Part shown: positions 24,900-36,640 of the stretch, one piece after another
Layout: every line of letters begins with the position of its first letter
Position numbering within the stretch: the first letter of the stretch is position 1
Source of the DNA: Scolanthus callimorphus
Taxonomy: Eukaryota > Cnidaria > Anthozoa > Actiniaria > Edwardsiidae
Reading direction: 5' to 3'
DNA length: 64,000 bases
Assembly (NCBI GenBank): GCA_033964015.1
Contig: CM066912.1
Coordinates: forward strand, 14,605,399-14,669,398
Notes under the pieces: generated by a model
Databases searched by the model: none
What the model was told of the DNA's origin: nothing
Seen by the model: the letters and a program-made list of their open reading frames with translations, nothing else
Translations under genes and position numbers: made by a program

Positions 24900-25106
24900 C
24901 ACAATAGACCTCCTCGGCTTGGGCGCAATGTTTTCCCACTTCAGATCACGTGGCATTCCCATGAGTATTCTCTCCTTCTTTTCTCTGCTACGCACCGAAC
25001 GGGATATGAATATGGAAGCGTTCCAAGCAAAGAGAGAATACTCATGGGAATGCCAAGTGATCTGAAATGGGAAAAATTACGCCAAAGCCGAGGAGGTCTA
25101 TTGTTC
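24900..25106. repeat. Foldback MITE, ~207 bp
   Basis: ACAATAGACCTCCTCGGCTT at the left is mirrored by CCGAGGAGGTCTATTGTT at the right. The next inner blocks CAGATCAC.TGGCATTCCC and ATGAGTATTCTCTC are also mirrored. The arms are ~75 bp around a short centre. Confidence 0.88.
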
Positions 25107-25560
25107 AAAGCCTAGTGGTTATCTATTATCTACTCGAAATGGAATTGAAAACAATGTCAATTGATCTATGCAGATAACAAATACAAATGCAGCTGGAAAA
25201 ATGATTGAATTTTTTGCACTTGGCTGCAGTTTTTGGTTTGTAAGAAAAGGTTGCAAAATCCAAAAGAGTTGAGTAATTTATCGATGGTTAACTGACATAC
25301 AGTTAGATGTGGGCAGATTCTCTAATATCTTTAAAATGAGCATTTGTCTCTCTTTTTTGGGGGAGGGGATGGGGGTGTCAATCATAACAGTTTTAGACAG
25401 CAGTTGTGGGTCACCATTTGTCATTTATTGTGAACTACTCAAAGCATTAGGTTCTTACCCAATCTAGTTGCGCTATAAGTTTATATCCAACCAAGTAATA
25501 TCAGTTTATGTCATGATTTATGTAATATCTTTACAGTATCTAACTTGGATCCTCTGTTAC

Positions 25561-28185
25561 CTTTTCTTCAGTTGCCCCTAATTGCATATAATTCCATCTG
25601 TTTTGTAGCATTTTTTGAAGCCGTAATTTTACCTCTGACTGACATTGTTTCTCAGCTGAGAGATGGCGCAGTAGCATCAATCTGAAATAATAATTATTAT
25701 AAAAAAGTAGTGAAGAACTGGAAGAACTACACTGCTGTATGATTGAAACAGTGTGGGCATAAATATTGTTTCCTAAAATATATAACTCAAATACACTGCA
25801 GCAGTATTCTGCAATGACAGGAACAGTACCATCCTGATACTGATAACAAGAAAGAACATTATTAATTAAATGGCATTTATAGATTATATTTTGTGCAGTG
25901 TCTTTTAGTCAGGCTGCCAGAAAATATCTTGAACTTTCCCGTCTCTGATTAGGGACCGGTCATTATTTATCGCCTGGGGGGTGGGGGTGCCTGATAAACG
26001 CATTTCATCAAGCCTTAGAGAAAGTGTAGATGAACATTCCATTTTTTTGTGTATAGTAAACAAATCCTGTAGGTTTTATTCTTCATGAAAGTCTCCATTC
26101 ACCAGCTAGAGCTTTCCTGGGCAGCGGTAATGTGTGCTCATATTTCCAGCCTCATTTCCATGCAACTTTCCGCCATTTTTGAAAAAGGTCTATATTAGAT
26201 TATTATTCTTTATATGAATTTTTTATTATGTATCGAGTGAAGTGAAGTACAAAAATGCAAATGTTAGAGAAGTATGTTGCTGGTGAATAACTATCTAGAA
26301 AATTTCTTGTGGTCTTCAGGGCTTCAGGCTTTGTTCCCCCCTTTCGCTTGCCCCAAAATGAAGTGATCCCCCCTCACAGGCGATAAAAAATGACTGGTTC
26401 CTTATTGAGTTTGAGCAGCAATGCTCAATCAAAATTCTTGCTACCAGTATTAAGAATCATAATTAATGTATATACATTTATCCCCAAAGTCAAAGAGTGC
26501 TCAAATGCGGGAAAAGCCGTAGAGCAGAATACAAGTATTTGACTGATAGAAAACGAGAACGAGTACTCTAATTGTTCCAGTAGAAATCCACTAGCATACT
26601 ACCTTCGAGTTGCTGCTAAAAGATGATCTTAGAAAGTTTTGTGCCAGCGTTAATTTCGCTACTCACTATCTATTACATGACAGATAGAGAGTTAGCAGAG
26701 CCAATCAGATTTGCAGGATTTGTGATAGTACAGTATGCGAGTGGGTTTCTACTAATACATGATAGTAAGATTCATGGTAGTACCGGTATGCAAGTGGGTT
26801 TCTCCTAACACTGTATGAATGCAGGTACTAGTTCTCCCAGGACCAGGAAGTAACATCAGTAACTTCCGGAGTGTGATGTATATTCTATAGGTAACAAAGA
26901 CTCACCATAGAAGAAAAGACACCCCATTTCGAATCTGAAATTTCACTCATTTCAGAGGCTTCTGTCATGCTCGTCAGACATTGCACTGTCTCTAACAAGA
27001 ATCTGCAAATAAATTATTTATTATTTAGATTTGTAATGTAGCAATTTTATATTGTAATGGATCATACTGTAATTTACAACACCAAGTCGAATCCCACTAA
27101 ACTACATGCCTTTAGCTTTCTTCAGTAATAGCTCCAGCTCCAATGAGAGCTCGGAGCCCATTTTTCACATACACACAATCAAACCTTTCTTTTACATTGA
27201 TGAAGGCCAAGTAAAACGGTGTATGGTTTTGCGGAGAATTAAAACGGCAATGCACTTTATCTGTAGCTGCTCAATTATAAAAGTTCTGCCTTTCACAACT
27301 AGAGCTCCAAGTTGTGAGTTTTTCCCTGCAAGCAAGCAGGAGGCAACTTTTTTTCTCAGTGTGTAGATTACCCTGTAGGTTACCCTACATTTGGCACAGT
27401 ACAGTAGATTTCGTGTAAAAAAACAAGGTTTATGATAGGAAAGTTTGAGCGAATTTTCCTGGGGCCGCGGTAACCAGTGTAAAAAATGTGCCTTATCCAT
27501 TGGATAAAGGTATCCAGAGAATAAATTCTGGTCCTGAAAGTGTGGATAGTGTTATCCTAGGGTAACTAGCGGAAAAAAAAAATATCCAACCTCGCCACAT
27601 CATTTCAGCCCTTCTAAACGTGTGCATTTTTAAGCTTTAAACAAACACGTATCAGTCTTTTGTGCTTTAATCGATTCCACAAAACGGTGCCGACTAAGTG
27701 GCTAATGCTTACCCATAGCAGGGAATTTACGTGTAAGTGACTGGTGATTCAAATCTGATCGACGATAAACGTAGCTTGGATGATATCAACATAAACTAGT
27801 TTACACCCCCCAAAGTTGGTTTCTGGTATCGCCGATTTCTTAGCCTCAAAAAAGTCTTCAAGCCAGACATGCCTACAAGATGCTAAGAAGAATACAAATG
27901 CTAATTTAACTTAGTTTTAAGGAACAGATCATACCTGCATATAGCGTTTTTTTCTTCATTCTTGTAGCGATCTTCTTCTGTTGAAATTGTCCGTTGGAAT
28001 TTATTCCAGTAACTCGATATCTCTTCGACCGCTCAAAAATCGCTCGTGACTGGCCTCGTGACTGCTGATTGGCTAACCAGAAACATTCTTCTGTTGTGAT
28101 TGGCTAACAATATTGGACCGAAGTTGGGTCAGCGGTCACTACCCACCAAAAAAATGGCGGACCACTCGAAGGGAAAAGACTACTG
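25561..28185 (-). CDS. Possible minus-strand gene inside the CACTA element (candidate accessory ORF)
   Basis: Two exon-like segments have good splice sites and open frames. 27002-26906 has acceptor TTTGCAG, content SMTEASEMSEISDSKWGVF and donor ATG|GTGAGT. 25681-25561 has acceptor ATTTCAG, content HLSAEKQCQSEVKLRLQKML and donor AAAAG|GTAACA. Possible upstream exons lie near 27886-27820 and 27975-27945. The predicted protein is short, charged and possibly coiled-coil in the RLQKMLQNR part. No family was recognised. Position and strand mirror the minus-strand companion gene of the second CACTA element, so a TnpA-like accessory is one guess. Confidence 0.3.
25951..26403. repeat. MITE with GGACCGGTCATTATTTATCGCC ends
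   Basis: The left end GGACCGGTCATTATTTATCG, followed by CCTGGGGGG, is matched by the reverse complement of the right end (GGAACCAGTCATTTTTTATC then GCCTGTGAGGGG). The interior is non-coding. Confidence 0.72.
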
Positions 28186-30273
28186 TTGGATAAACCGTTG
28201 CATGTTCTTGTCGTTTGCCTGGCTGTATGGAAGGCGAATTAATAAGCAAATCGATTATTTGCCAAGTTTTAATCTTCAGGCTAAAACCGTTAGTAAACCT
28301 TGGAGTGTTTAAGAGAAATTGATTAAGATGGAGGCAGATGGATGTGAATGTGATTGTGATCATGATCTGCAAAGAAAGATGGATGTTTTGCGCTAACCTG
28401 GAAATGGAATAATGACTTCTCGATGAGGTTCACATAGCTCTTAGATGGAGGTCGGAAGCAAGTTAAAAATCATGCCATGCTTGCTGTTGTTGAACAGAGT
28501 GGTTTTTGGCTGTAGCATACCGAGCGTTGGCGATGCAGTTTGTTGAAGTAGCAAGGTAAGACTTAAGGTATCAAGTTGGCAAACTAGACTAACAATCCTT
28601 TGACATCAACAAGTTAGGGTTTTAACATAAAAAGCAAGTAAACACAGGAACATAATATGCATTCCTACAGGGTGGCTACCGGTAGGATTGCAGAATTGCT
28701 TTGTGATTCGTATACCCCCGGCGTGTTCAATCGACAATCGATATTAATCGATACCACCTGATAAAATTGATAGAAGCTAGCTGATGCCGTGAAAATTCAT
28801 GGAGTGCAAGGGAGAAATTTATCTAACTTATATTATTCTCTTAAAACAAACGGAAAAAAGAAAAAAATCACAGCAGACATAGAATTTGATGCTCTTGCTG
28901 CCATTTCCATTTAGGGCACGCTCAATGAAAGCAAGTCGCGGTGTACATTTTTTTCTAAAACGAATGAAAATTATTCTCAGGTAAAAGCTTTGGAATTAGA
29001 ATTATCCCTGCAAATAACTGTAAGCAATCTGTAACAGAACCACCTGGGTCTGGATGTCTATGGTGCTTACAGCTGTATGAACAAAGCTCTTTTTAGTTTC
29101 TGTGAGAGACTCAAACACGGAGGCTTTGTGACTCGCTTAAGAAATCGCTTAAGAAATCTGAGGACTGTTCTTTGTGAACCAAGTGTTTGTTTATAAGAAT
29201 GGCGCACGGCTTCATGCAATGTGCAAAAAAATTTGAATGGGATATATTATTGTTCACTCTTTTTGGAAAAAGGACTTTTGAATGAACATTACAGTGTTAT
29301 TTGTGAGAGAATCGCATAGGTTTGGACGTCTTTGTTGCTTTCGGCTGCAAGAAATTGTATATTTTTTGGTTTCTGTGGATGACTTAAAATGGCGCTTTGG
29401 AAACTTGATCTTTTCGCTTGCGAAAACGCTTCAATTAGATCTTCCGTCCACTTTATTGATTTCGAATAAAATGTATCCTATAACAGTTCCCCAAGTATGC
29501 AAGAAAATGGAGTGGTTTTGCAGATCCGTGGTGCAGCAGTTTTTCCAGGCTTCTGGGCCAAGATCGATAAGGGAAATCCCTGTGAGTAATTGATTATCAA
29601 TTTCTTGATCAAGGCTTTCGGTTATATAGATTTCATCAATTAATATCAATTCTCAGACGTTAACATATTAACTTTTTTTGTACTGCATATATGGCATAAC
29701 ATTAAGAATAGGCCTAGTGGGAGCCCTCCCCAACACAAATTTCAGGCACCAATAAACTTGAATTGAGGTTATGAAGGGACACGAGTGGTATTTGCCTCAA
29801 TAATTCACGATGTAGTTATTTCATACCGTAATCTATCAGCAAATACAGTTTAGATAACTATGCGGAATGTTGAATGTACATTGATTGTGAATTCAATACA
29901 ATGGATAATAATCGATAAGTTGATTGGAGAGAAATTTGTGAGTATCGAAAATTAAAGTAAATCAAGTAATTATTATTGATTTTTATCGATTTATCAATTG
30001 GACTTTTGAGATCAATTTTTATTGAACGAACACACCAGGCATTACCACATCTTGTGAAATGCACTGGAATATTATCTGCTTCGATTTTTTGTCATTCAAT
30101 TTATTTTTGGTACTAGTGCCCACAAAGCCAGCATGTTTAAGCAGATTTTGTAAAATTATTTTGAACCCTGTCCTAGCAGTCAATTGCAGGGGTGACCATT
30201 CCAAAGTAAAGCGCATGCTCTCAGCCAATCAGAATCAAGATAGTGAGTACCGGTACAATGTATAATGTAAAAA
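28180..30273. repeat. Non-coding AT-rich stretch; possible ~1.3 kb element 28714-30050
   Basis: CCCCCGGCGTGTTCAATCGA near 28714 and the reverse complement of about 30025-30050 (TGCCTGGTGTGTTCGTTCAAT) share a short CCKGGYGTGTTC-type end, each followed by many ATCGAT/ATTGAT words. That may mark a small non-autonomous transposon. No gene was found between them. Confidence 0.3.
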
Positions 30274-30748
30274 TTGGGGTTGGCAATTCACGGCGGGCAT
30301 AAATGTGGGCAAAATCGGCACCCATTCCGGTACCGGTCGCCATCTTGGATTTGTGTTGTACGCGGAGCCCTGGGACCGAGTTTGTTATACCGGAAATGCC
30401 TACTCTTTACCAAGCCTTTTTGGCCGTTGTTTTTCCTTCGATCGGCAAAGCGACAAGTGTTGGTTGAAGGCCGGTTTCGGAGCTTTTGTTTGAGACCTTT
30501 CACGGCGTTTCAGTGCGTTCGCGCGAAAAGATATGAAGTCTTAAACATAGCCAAACGAGAGCTTTTTCTATTTTTCCTAATCTTTACAATTTTGTCACGT
30601 ATTTTTGGTATTATTCAAGTTTTGCTGATGGTTTTGGATTGCATGAAATAATGCAATCTGTCTTCATCAAGTTCTGCTCTACAAACGTATGGTTTTAGTT
30701 TTTCGTTAAACCTCGCACCGCAGGAGAAATTTGAGTTTTTCGAGGTCA

Positions 30749-33707
30749 ATGGTACGCCGAAGGGATCGACGAAATGGCAAATTTCCTCTGGGGAAGCTGG
30801 CGAAGATTCGAAAGGAGCAGGATGTGGTTTACACACAGATTTTAGATGCGAATCCTGAGCTCGAGGAGAAGCAGCAAACGCTGAGAAAGAAAAGGAAAAG
30901 ACTCAAGAGATTACAAGAGAGGGTAAGCCTGGTACATTAAAGAATCATTTAAAAGTATTACCGAGTGATCAAATTGTGACAAATTCATTTATAACAAACC
31001 GTTGATCTGTATAAGTTTGGCTTGTATCTCGCGCGGCGCACTCTGCCTCATGTGCTCGCATCGCAAGTAAACCTTTGCTCTAGGCGCTTGTTTGGTTTTC
31101 CACCAGAAACATTTTCAAATTCGTGACCAATCGTTTTTGTCATGATTGATCTTTCTCGGTGGTGATCTTTGCTGTGTTGTTCTCAAAATAAATGTCCTTC
31201 ATCTGGGATTAGAGCGCGCGTTGCTATAGCAACTTACTGGTAAATTAGACTATCTGTCTCCCGAACATCTCTAATAACCATCTGTAATTATTTTTCATGC
31301 TACTTTTTATTTAAATTTTGATAAATACTAAAAGATTGTGACTCAGAAAGGATGCATACGGTAATAATAAACATGTATTTTATTTTACCTTGTCTTGCTA
31401 AGTGAACTAGTACCCATATTGTAGTTTTCCCTCCAGAAACTCCAATTTAATTTGGAGTTTCTGGGGGTTTCTTTGTTTCTACTTGTTTATTTGTAGATAG
31501 AGAAAGCAGATAGAGAGAAAGCAGAAGCTGAGATAAAGTATGATGAGGGAGTTAAGGCAGGGAAGAGAAAGAAGGCAATGTTTTTAAGTCAAAAGTCAGT
31601 GTCGCTAAGAAAAAAAAACCATCGAAGTATGTAGCAGCAGGAGACAGACAGGAAGAGGTAAAGGAGAGGGCAATGAGGAAGAGGAGGAAGCTTACGTATG
31701 AAGCAGCACAAGAAATCCATGGAGGAACAGAAGAAGACCAGAACCCAGGTGAAGTTGGCTTGTTGGAGACTGCACTGAAGAACTGTAGCAAAAAAGTCTT
31801 AATGGAAGGGCTTTCGAAAGACAAGAAATTCAACCAACATATTCTACCAGCTCTTGTTAAATCTAAGGTAGCAAATTATGAAAAGTCAGATGAAAACATA
31901 ACTAGAAGTATTGCTATTTATTATAATGGGGGAGTAGTAGGAAAGAGAAAGTTCCGTAATGTGTACAAGGATAGTAATTATGTTAAAGATAAGTCAGGTA
32001 AATCCTCTCGGATGACTATGGACAACTGTCTTTACCCAAGGTATGTACCATACAACAGGTTATCTCCATTTCTGAATGCTATTGACATTGGAAACCTCTG
32101 CAGTGTGAAAGATGACTTTTGTTATGGACTCTCTAGTCAAGAGCAGGTAAATGGTGTGTACCGCAAATTGAAGGAACTTCTTCTCAGACTTGCAGAATAC
32201 TATCTCACACACCGCCAAAGTGATTTGATATGGTTTAATGGAGAAGTTAACACTTTTTGTGTTGCTTTAGGGGGTGACGGTGCCCATTTGGCAAAGAGGA
32301 TACGGCGTGTGCTTTCCTGGTCAGCTTTTTGAGTAGCAATGAAAATTTTTTATTATTTGGTGGTAATTGCCCTGAGGATTGTGAGCCTGTTGGTAGGTTT
32401 ATTAATCAGTTGGCAAAGGAAATCCAGGAAGTAGAGCAGGAAGTTTTTCCCTTAAAGGTTGATGATGTGTATGTTGACGTTAAGTTTCGTGTTACTGCAC
32501 TTCCAAATGACATGAAAATGTTAGCTTTTCTCGCAGGTGAGCTAAGTAACAGTGCGACTTATTTCCTTACTTTTGCCAATGTTTGCAATAATGACTGTGC
32601 AAATCTTTCATATAGCTTTGGTAACTCTCCTGAAGATCACTGGCACCCTTGGAGTTACAGTAGACGTCTGGCTGTTGCACAGAAAGTTGCAAAATTCAAG
32701 GGTGAACTTGAAAGGAAAAAACTTGCTCCAAAAACCAAGAGATCCAAAGTGACATCATTCATAGCTAAAGACTGCAAAAGTCGTCAAGAATTTGTTCCAC
32801 CTATTGGCCCCAAAATAGATGTGGCACGTGCAGATCCCCTCCATTTAAAGAATAACGCTTGCGCCCTTGCCCACCGCTACCTCCTCAATGAGGTTATCTA
32901 TCAGTCAAATCTCAAGAATTCTTCCATGTTTTTTCACAGGTACCAGCCACTAGCCACTTTGCCCGATACATAAAAGCCATGAGGGAGGAATGTTACCCTT
33001 CCCGACTGTCTAATAGAATTGTGAGATGGTTCAACGAAACCACAGGTGACAAGGAGTTTGAATACAGATTCACTGGTCGTGACAGTAGGTTCTTTGTAAA
33101 GAACTTCATGTTTCTGATTGCTGCCGTCGATCCTCGAAACCCTGGCTCAGGTAGGGCAAACAAAGTGTATCATTGGCTTGCTTTCTTGTGTCTCTGTTTA
33201 CGTCACTGCATCTCTCTGTTCTCCCGTGTAGAGATTAGTGATCAGCAGGTAACAGAACTTCGGGGAGCATGTTTGAAGTACTATAGAGCTAATGTTGTCT
33301 TCTATAAAGTAAACCCAACTGTGTGGACCATCGGACATGTAGTACCTGCACACACTGCCCAAATGAAGGCCCTCTATGGGCTAGGGCTTGGAATTAATTC
33401 TATGGAGGGCCGCGAAGCAAAACATGTTTTCATATCACGTTATGCTGCTAACACTATTCCAAAGAACAGGTGGCTACAGCTCTTTCGCCATGAGTTTGTG
33501 TCCCTTATTTGGCTACGTGAGAGGGGATATAACCTATCAAAACCCTCATCAACTACCGACTCGTACATCCCTGAGAGGGTCAAGCAGCCTGAGTTCTGCA
33601 ACTGTGGCATGTCCAAGGGAAAGCAGGAGTCCTTGTGCTACTACTGTGCTCACCCACTGAGGACAGAGATAATTGCGAGTATCACACCTCAGGCAAAAGA
33701 CATGTAA
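30749..33707 (+). pseudogene. Transposase candidate with GGDG / DPLHLKNNA / SMEGREAKH motifs, frame-broken
   Basis: Exon 1 (30749-30921) starts MVRRRDRRNGKFPLGKLAK, has a basic coiled-coil-like stretch and ends with donor AGG|GTAAGC. Exon 2 starts after TTTGTAG at about 31497 and runs to 33707. Its frame breaks at an A-run near 31612, near 32325 and near 32950. Conserved-looking blocks are ALGGDGAHLAKR, ENFLLFGGNCPED, LPNDMKMLAFLAGELSN, TSFIAKDCKSRQEFVPPIG, DPLHLKNNACALAHR, FTGRDSRFFVKNF, GLGLGINSMEGREAKH and a C-terminal Cys-rich CNCGMSKG..CYYCAHPL. I recall this protein as recurrent and unnamed in cnidarian and mollusc genomes. The spaced D (GGDG), D (DPLH) and E (MEGRE) plus the flanking TIRs suggest a DDE-type transposase. 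That role is inferred. Confidence 0.65.
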
Positions 33708-33755
33708 AGTTCACATCTATCAGACTACTAAAAGAGGTACTTGTTATTTCATACT
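33694..33755 (+). repeat. Short inverted copy of a coding block (partner at 35969-36030)
   Basis: CATCTATCAGACTACTAAAA with its flanks (CAGGCAAAAGACA to GAGGTACTTGTTATT) repeats in inverse orientation inside the minus-strand gene at about 35969-36030. There it encodes GKRHVQFTSIRLLKEVLVVL. Here it overlaps the stop of the plus-strand gene in another frame. Confidence 0.75.
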
Positions 33756-34287
33756 AAAGGAAGATGAGCCCAAGGAGACAAGAAAAAAGGTATGATTCCA
33801 CTTGCACTGTTATCTATGACAGAATAGATCACATCAGAAAAGGTAAGAAAAGTGTACTGTGATTTCAGGAAAATATTAGGGCGTCCGGTAGGGGCATGCT
33901 CATACAGAGCAAAGTGTCCAATTTTAGACTCTCAAAGAAAGAGATCCTGAAAAGTAGAAAAACATGTTTATGTTTATAAGGCTGCCACCATACACTAGCT
34001 GATTTTTCTTCTTATGACAAAAAAATCCTGACTAATCATCTAGTCTGTGTTGTGATTCACAATTACTGGTAGTACATTTTCTGCTGACTGAATCAATTTC
34101 ATATTATTTATGACTCATTTGGAATATGTTTTATGATATCAAATCAAACAATAAAAATGTTTGATTTTTCATCATTTCTGAAAAAACAGCTAGTGTGGCA
34201 ACTAACAATTACAAATCTGTGGTTAACATTTCATGACAAAAATTTGTCTGAGCACGCAGCTAGTATGGCGTGGACTACAGTTTTGGT

Positions 34288-34452
34288 AAGGATTCCCCCC
34301 CCCCCCCCCCAAAAAAAAAAAACTTGCTACATTTTGCACCATTTTGGCCATTTTTATGCCATGTTGGCTATTTTTATGCCATGTTGGCCATTTTTACGCC
34401 ATGTTGGCCATTTTTATGCCATGTTGGCCATTGTTATGCCATTTTGGGTGAT
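34288..34452 (+). repeat. C-run and ~21 bp tandem repeat (TTTTATGCCATGTTGGCCAT)
   Basis: A run of C (34288-34302) and A is followed by about six near-perfect copies of a 20-21 bp unit, TTTTATGCCATGTTGGCCAT, from about 34340 to 34450. The HVGHFYAM-like reading is a product of the repeat. Confidence 0.9.
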
Positions 34453-34497
34453 TTTGGCCCAGGTTGAAATTGATTCATGTTCTTTTACAATAAAAAG

Positions 34498-34728
34498 CAT
34501 GCTCTGGTTGGTCCAAATCTATGCTCTATTTCACCGATAATGTAATGATTCTCCCCCACATCATAAAAGCATTAGAGCACAAATTGTAGTGTTGGGAGAG
34601 ACACTCAAAACATTTTAAAATCACTTGCCTGCAGCTCTTGGTTATACAACGTTCTCGTGTCTACCAACATCATGCATGCTCTATTTCGCTGAGAAAGTCA
34701 TAGAAAGTTGTGCTCTAATGCTTAAATA
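34498..34728. repeat. MITE family A, copy 1
   Basis: It contains GCTCTGGTTGGTCCAAATCT, AGCATTAGAGCACAA and GTTGTGCTCTAATGCTT, together with GGGAGAGACACTC, GATTTTAAA-like and TTCGCTGAGAAAGTCATAGA words. The same words in related order occur at 48872-49140, 61323-61525 and 61943-62213. Internal palindromy pairs GCATTAGAGCACA with TGTGCTCTAATGC. Confidence 0.82.
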
Positions 34729-34739
34729 ATAAAGATTTT

Positions 34740-35580
34740 TACATTTTCAAATATTATTTTGATGTACACATTATGGTTCGTTTTCTTTCTTTTAAAAAAA
34801 ATGGGAGAGCTACAAATATGAAACTCTACTCTACTCTACTTTTAATCAGAAATATATGAAACTAAAAGCAAAACAAGCATTCTAGTTTTTTTCCTAATCA
34901 AGAATATCAATAGTATCATGGATTGTTCTCAACATAACAGTTCAGCTGGTGTAGTATTTGCTTTCCCTGGACTGTTTATTAGTATTGTTACATAGTACTC
35001 AATAGCCACAATTAAACAATAAGCTACAGGAAAAATATCTGTTAGCTTCAAGCATTTTAGCTTTTCCTGTACTGGTAATTAGTATTTAATATACAGTGAG
35101 CCATACTATCTTAATCTATAAGCTCTTTTTAAAATTCATTCTGGCTTGAAACAAGCAGTCTTTTTTTTCCAGGACAGTCATAGTAGACTATATCATAAAA
35201 TTTAATTATAAGCCCCATGATTCTAAGCCCATAACGATGTGTTTCTGTTGTTCTCAGGGCAAAAAGGCTTTACAGAGTTGTATAAGCCCTGGGCTTATTA
35301 ATGGAATTCTGTGATATAAGCTCTTGACTTGTAGAAATTAATTCTGGCTTGAAATAAGAGTCATTTCATTGGACTGGTAATTAGTATATTGTGCAGTGAG
35401 CAACAGTTAGACTGTAATATCTTGTAGAGTTTTGTATTTATTGTATTTGACATCCAAAGGTGTAAAAAATGTGTAGCTTGAAACAAGCATTATAGTTTGA
35501 GTCACCACAGTTAAACTGGTGTAGTCTTTGTATTATCAAAATTATGAGCCATGATAAAATTTGTGCTCTATTCAAAAGTA
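34740..35580. other. Non-coding AT-rich stretch in the nested TIR element
   Basis: Repeated words (GCTTGAAACAAGC three times, near 35142, 35346 and 35479; TAATTAGTAT near 35080 and 35380) suggest a weak long-period duplication (~250-330 bp). No gene was recognised. Confidence 0.4.
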
Positions 35581-35766
35581 TTTAATAATAAAGATTTGTA
35601 TAACATGCAAGCTTATTGTATTTACTATTTTCTTCCAGACCACTGAGTAAAACGTATAATTCCTTTAACAGTGTTATGGAAGTAAATGTTATTTGGTATC
35701 TGTCCTGACTCCATTGAGACAATACAGGCATGTCTGTAGAGAAGTGGACCACTGCATTGCCGTCTA

Positions 35767-36498
35767 GTTGTGTTGTGGCACCCCAAATGTATTCCACTCG
35801 CCATAATGAAATGAAATAGTTAGTTCGAGTTTTTTGTCGCAGTATTTGAAAGAGAACTCCTTTGCCTCACTCACAATGATAGCAGCTTTGTGTCCTGTTC
35901 TAGGTCCACTGTTGAGTCTGAGCTTAAACATTCCAACAACATCCTCTTGTTTAAGCCCACTTAGAACCACCAATACCTCTTTTAGTAGTCTGATAGATGT
36001 AAACTGTACGTGTCTTTTGCCTGAACTGTTATTTATTGTACAAAAGGGCCGAGCACATCCGTTTATTCTGGAAAGAAGGCGGATGAAACCAGTAAACACC
36101 TCTCGCGGGACGTCTCTGTGCACTTCGGCAAAATAGGGAATTTTTATGTTTCGTCTCCCACAGAGTCGTCGATAAACTCTCTCTAACCACAACCTTGACT
36201 CTCTCTGCAACAAGGGACCAATACTGACACTAGATTTTGCTAGAAATGCAAGTGCTTGTGACTCTGAGTCATCCTGGGCCAGCTCCAGTAAAGGTAAAAC
36301 AGCATACATAGCACTTCGTATAAATTCCTCTCTTCTGTTCAAAGAAACAGTTGGACTTTCCGCGTCAATAAACTGCCCAAGGACATCTTGAAGGCGATTT
36401 GAGGTTGTATTTCCATTATCCTGTATGTTTTCACCAGTTTCGCTCTCGAATATAGCCCGCAAAACTTCCTCCCGCGTGAAACTCCGACGAGCCGCCAT
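35767..36498 (-). CDS. Unknown protein of the nested TIR element (~244 aa)
   Basis: The ATG at 36498 (MAARRSFTREEVLRAIFESE) is preferred over the longer frame start, because the upstream part lies in the terminal inverted repeat. The frame is intact for about 244 codons and ends WNTFGVPQHN. The protein has a helical N-terminal half with YRRLCGRRNIKIPYF and a block HVQFTSIRLLKEVLVVLSGL also found in inverted copy at the end of the opposing gene. A further frame at 35582-35797 (QITFTSITLLKELYVLLSGL) repeats that block, so the protein may once have continued with a second copy after a frame break. It converges with the transposase candidate. It is probably the second gene of the transposon; function unknown. 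Confidence 0.55.
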
Positions 36499-36640
36499 TT
36501 TGGATGTTACCTCACGCGTGCAACCGCTGGAAAATTTCATATCGGAACGCGGTACACAAAATGGCGTCCGCGTGGCGAACTGTCGCGAACCTGTGCCGAT
36601 TTTGGGCCCATTTATGCCCGCCGTGATTCCCAACCTGGGG

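Larger units (their letters stand above)
30274..36640. mobile_element. TIR DNA transposon, ~6.4 kb, nested in the CACTA element
   Basis: The left end GGGTTGGCAATTCACGGCGG, continued by GCATAAATG and then AAAATCGGCAC, matches the reverse complement of 36590-36640 (CAGGTTGGGAATCACGGCGG, GCATAAATG, AAAATCGGCAC). Similarity extends with small indels to the GCCATTTTG/GCCATCTTG and GTGTACCGCG/GTTGTACGCG blocks, ~90 bp in all. It encloses a plus-strand transposase candidate and a convergent minus-strand gene. The exact ends and target-site duplication could not be fixed. Confidence 0.78.

Noticed and set aside
30274..30651. 125-codon plus-strand frame at the left end of the nested element
   Set aside because: Overlaps the terminal inverted repeat and has no domain; the credible gene starts at 30749.
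34340..34452. Protein with HVGHFYAMLAIF repeats
   Set aside because: Translation of the 20-21 bp tandem repeat only.
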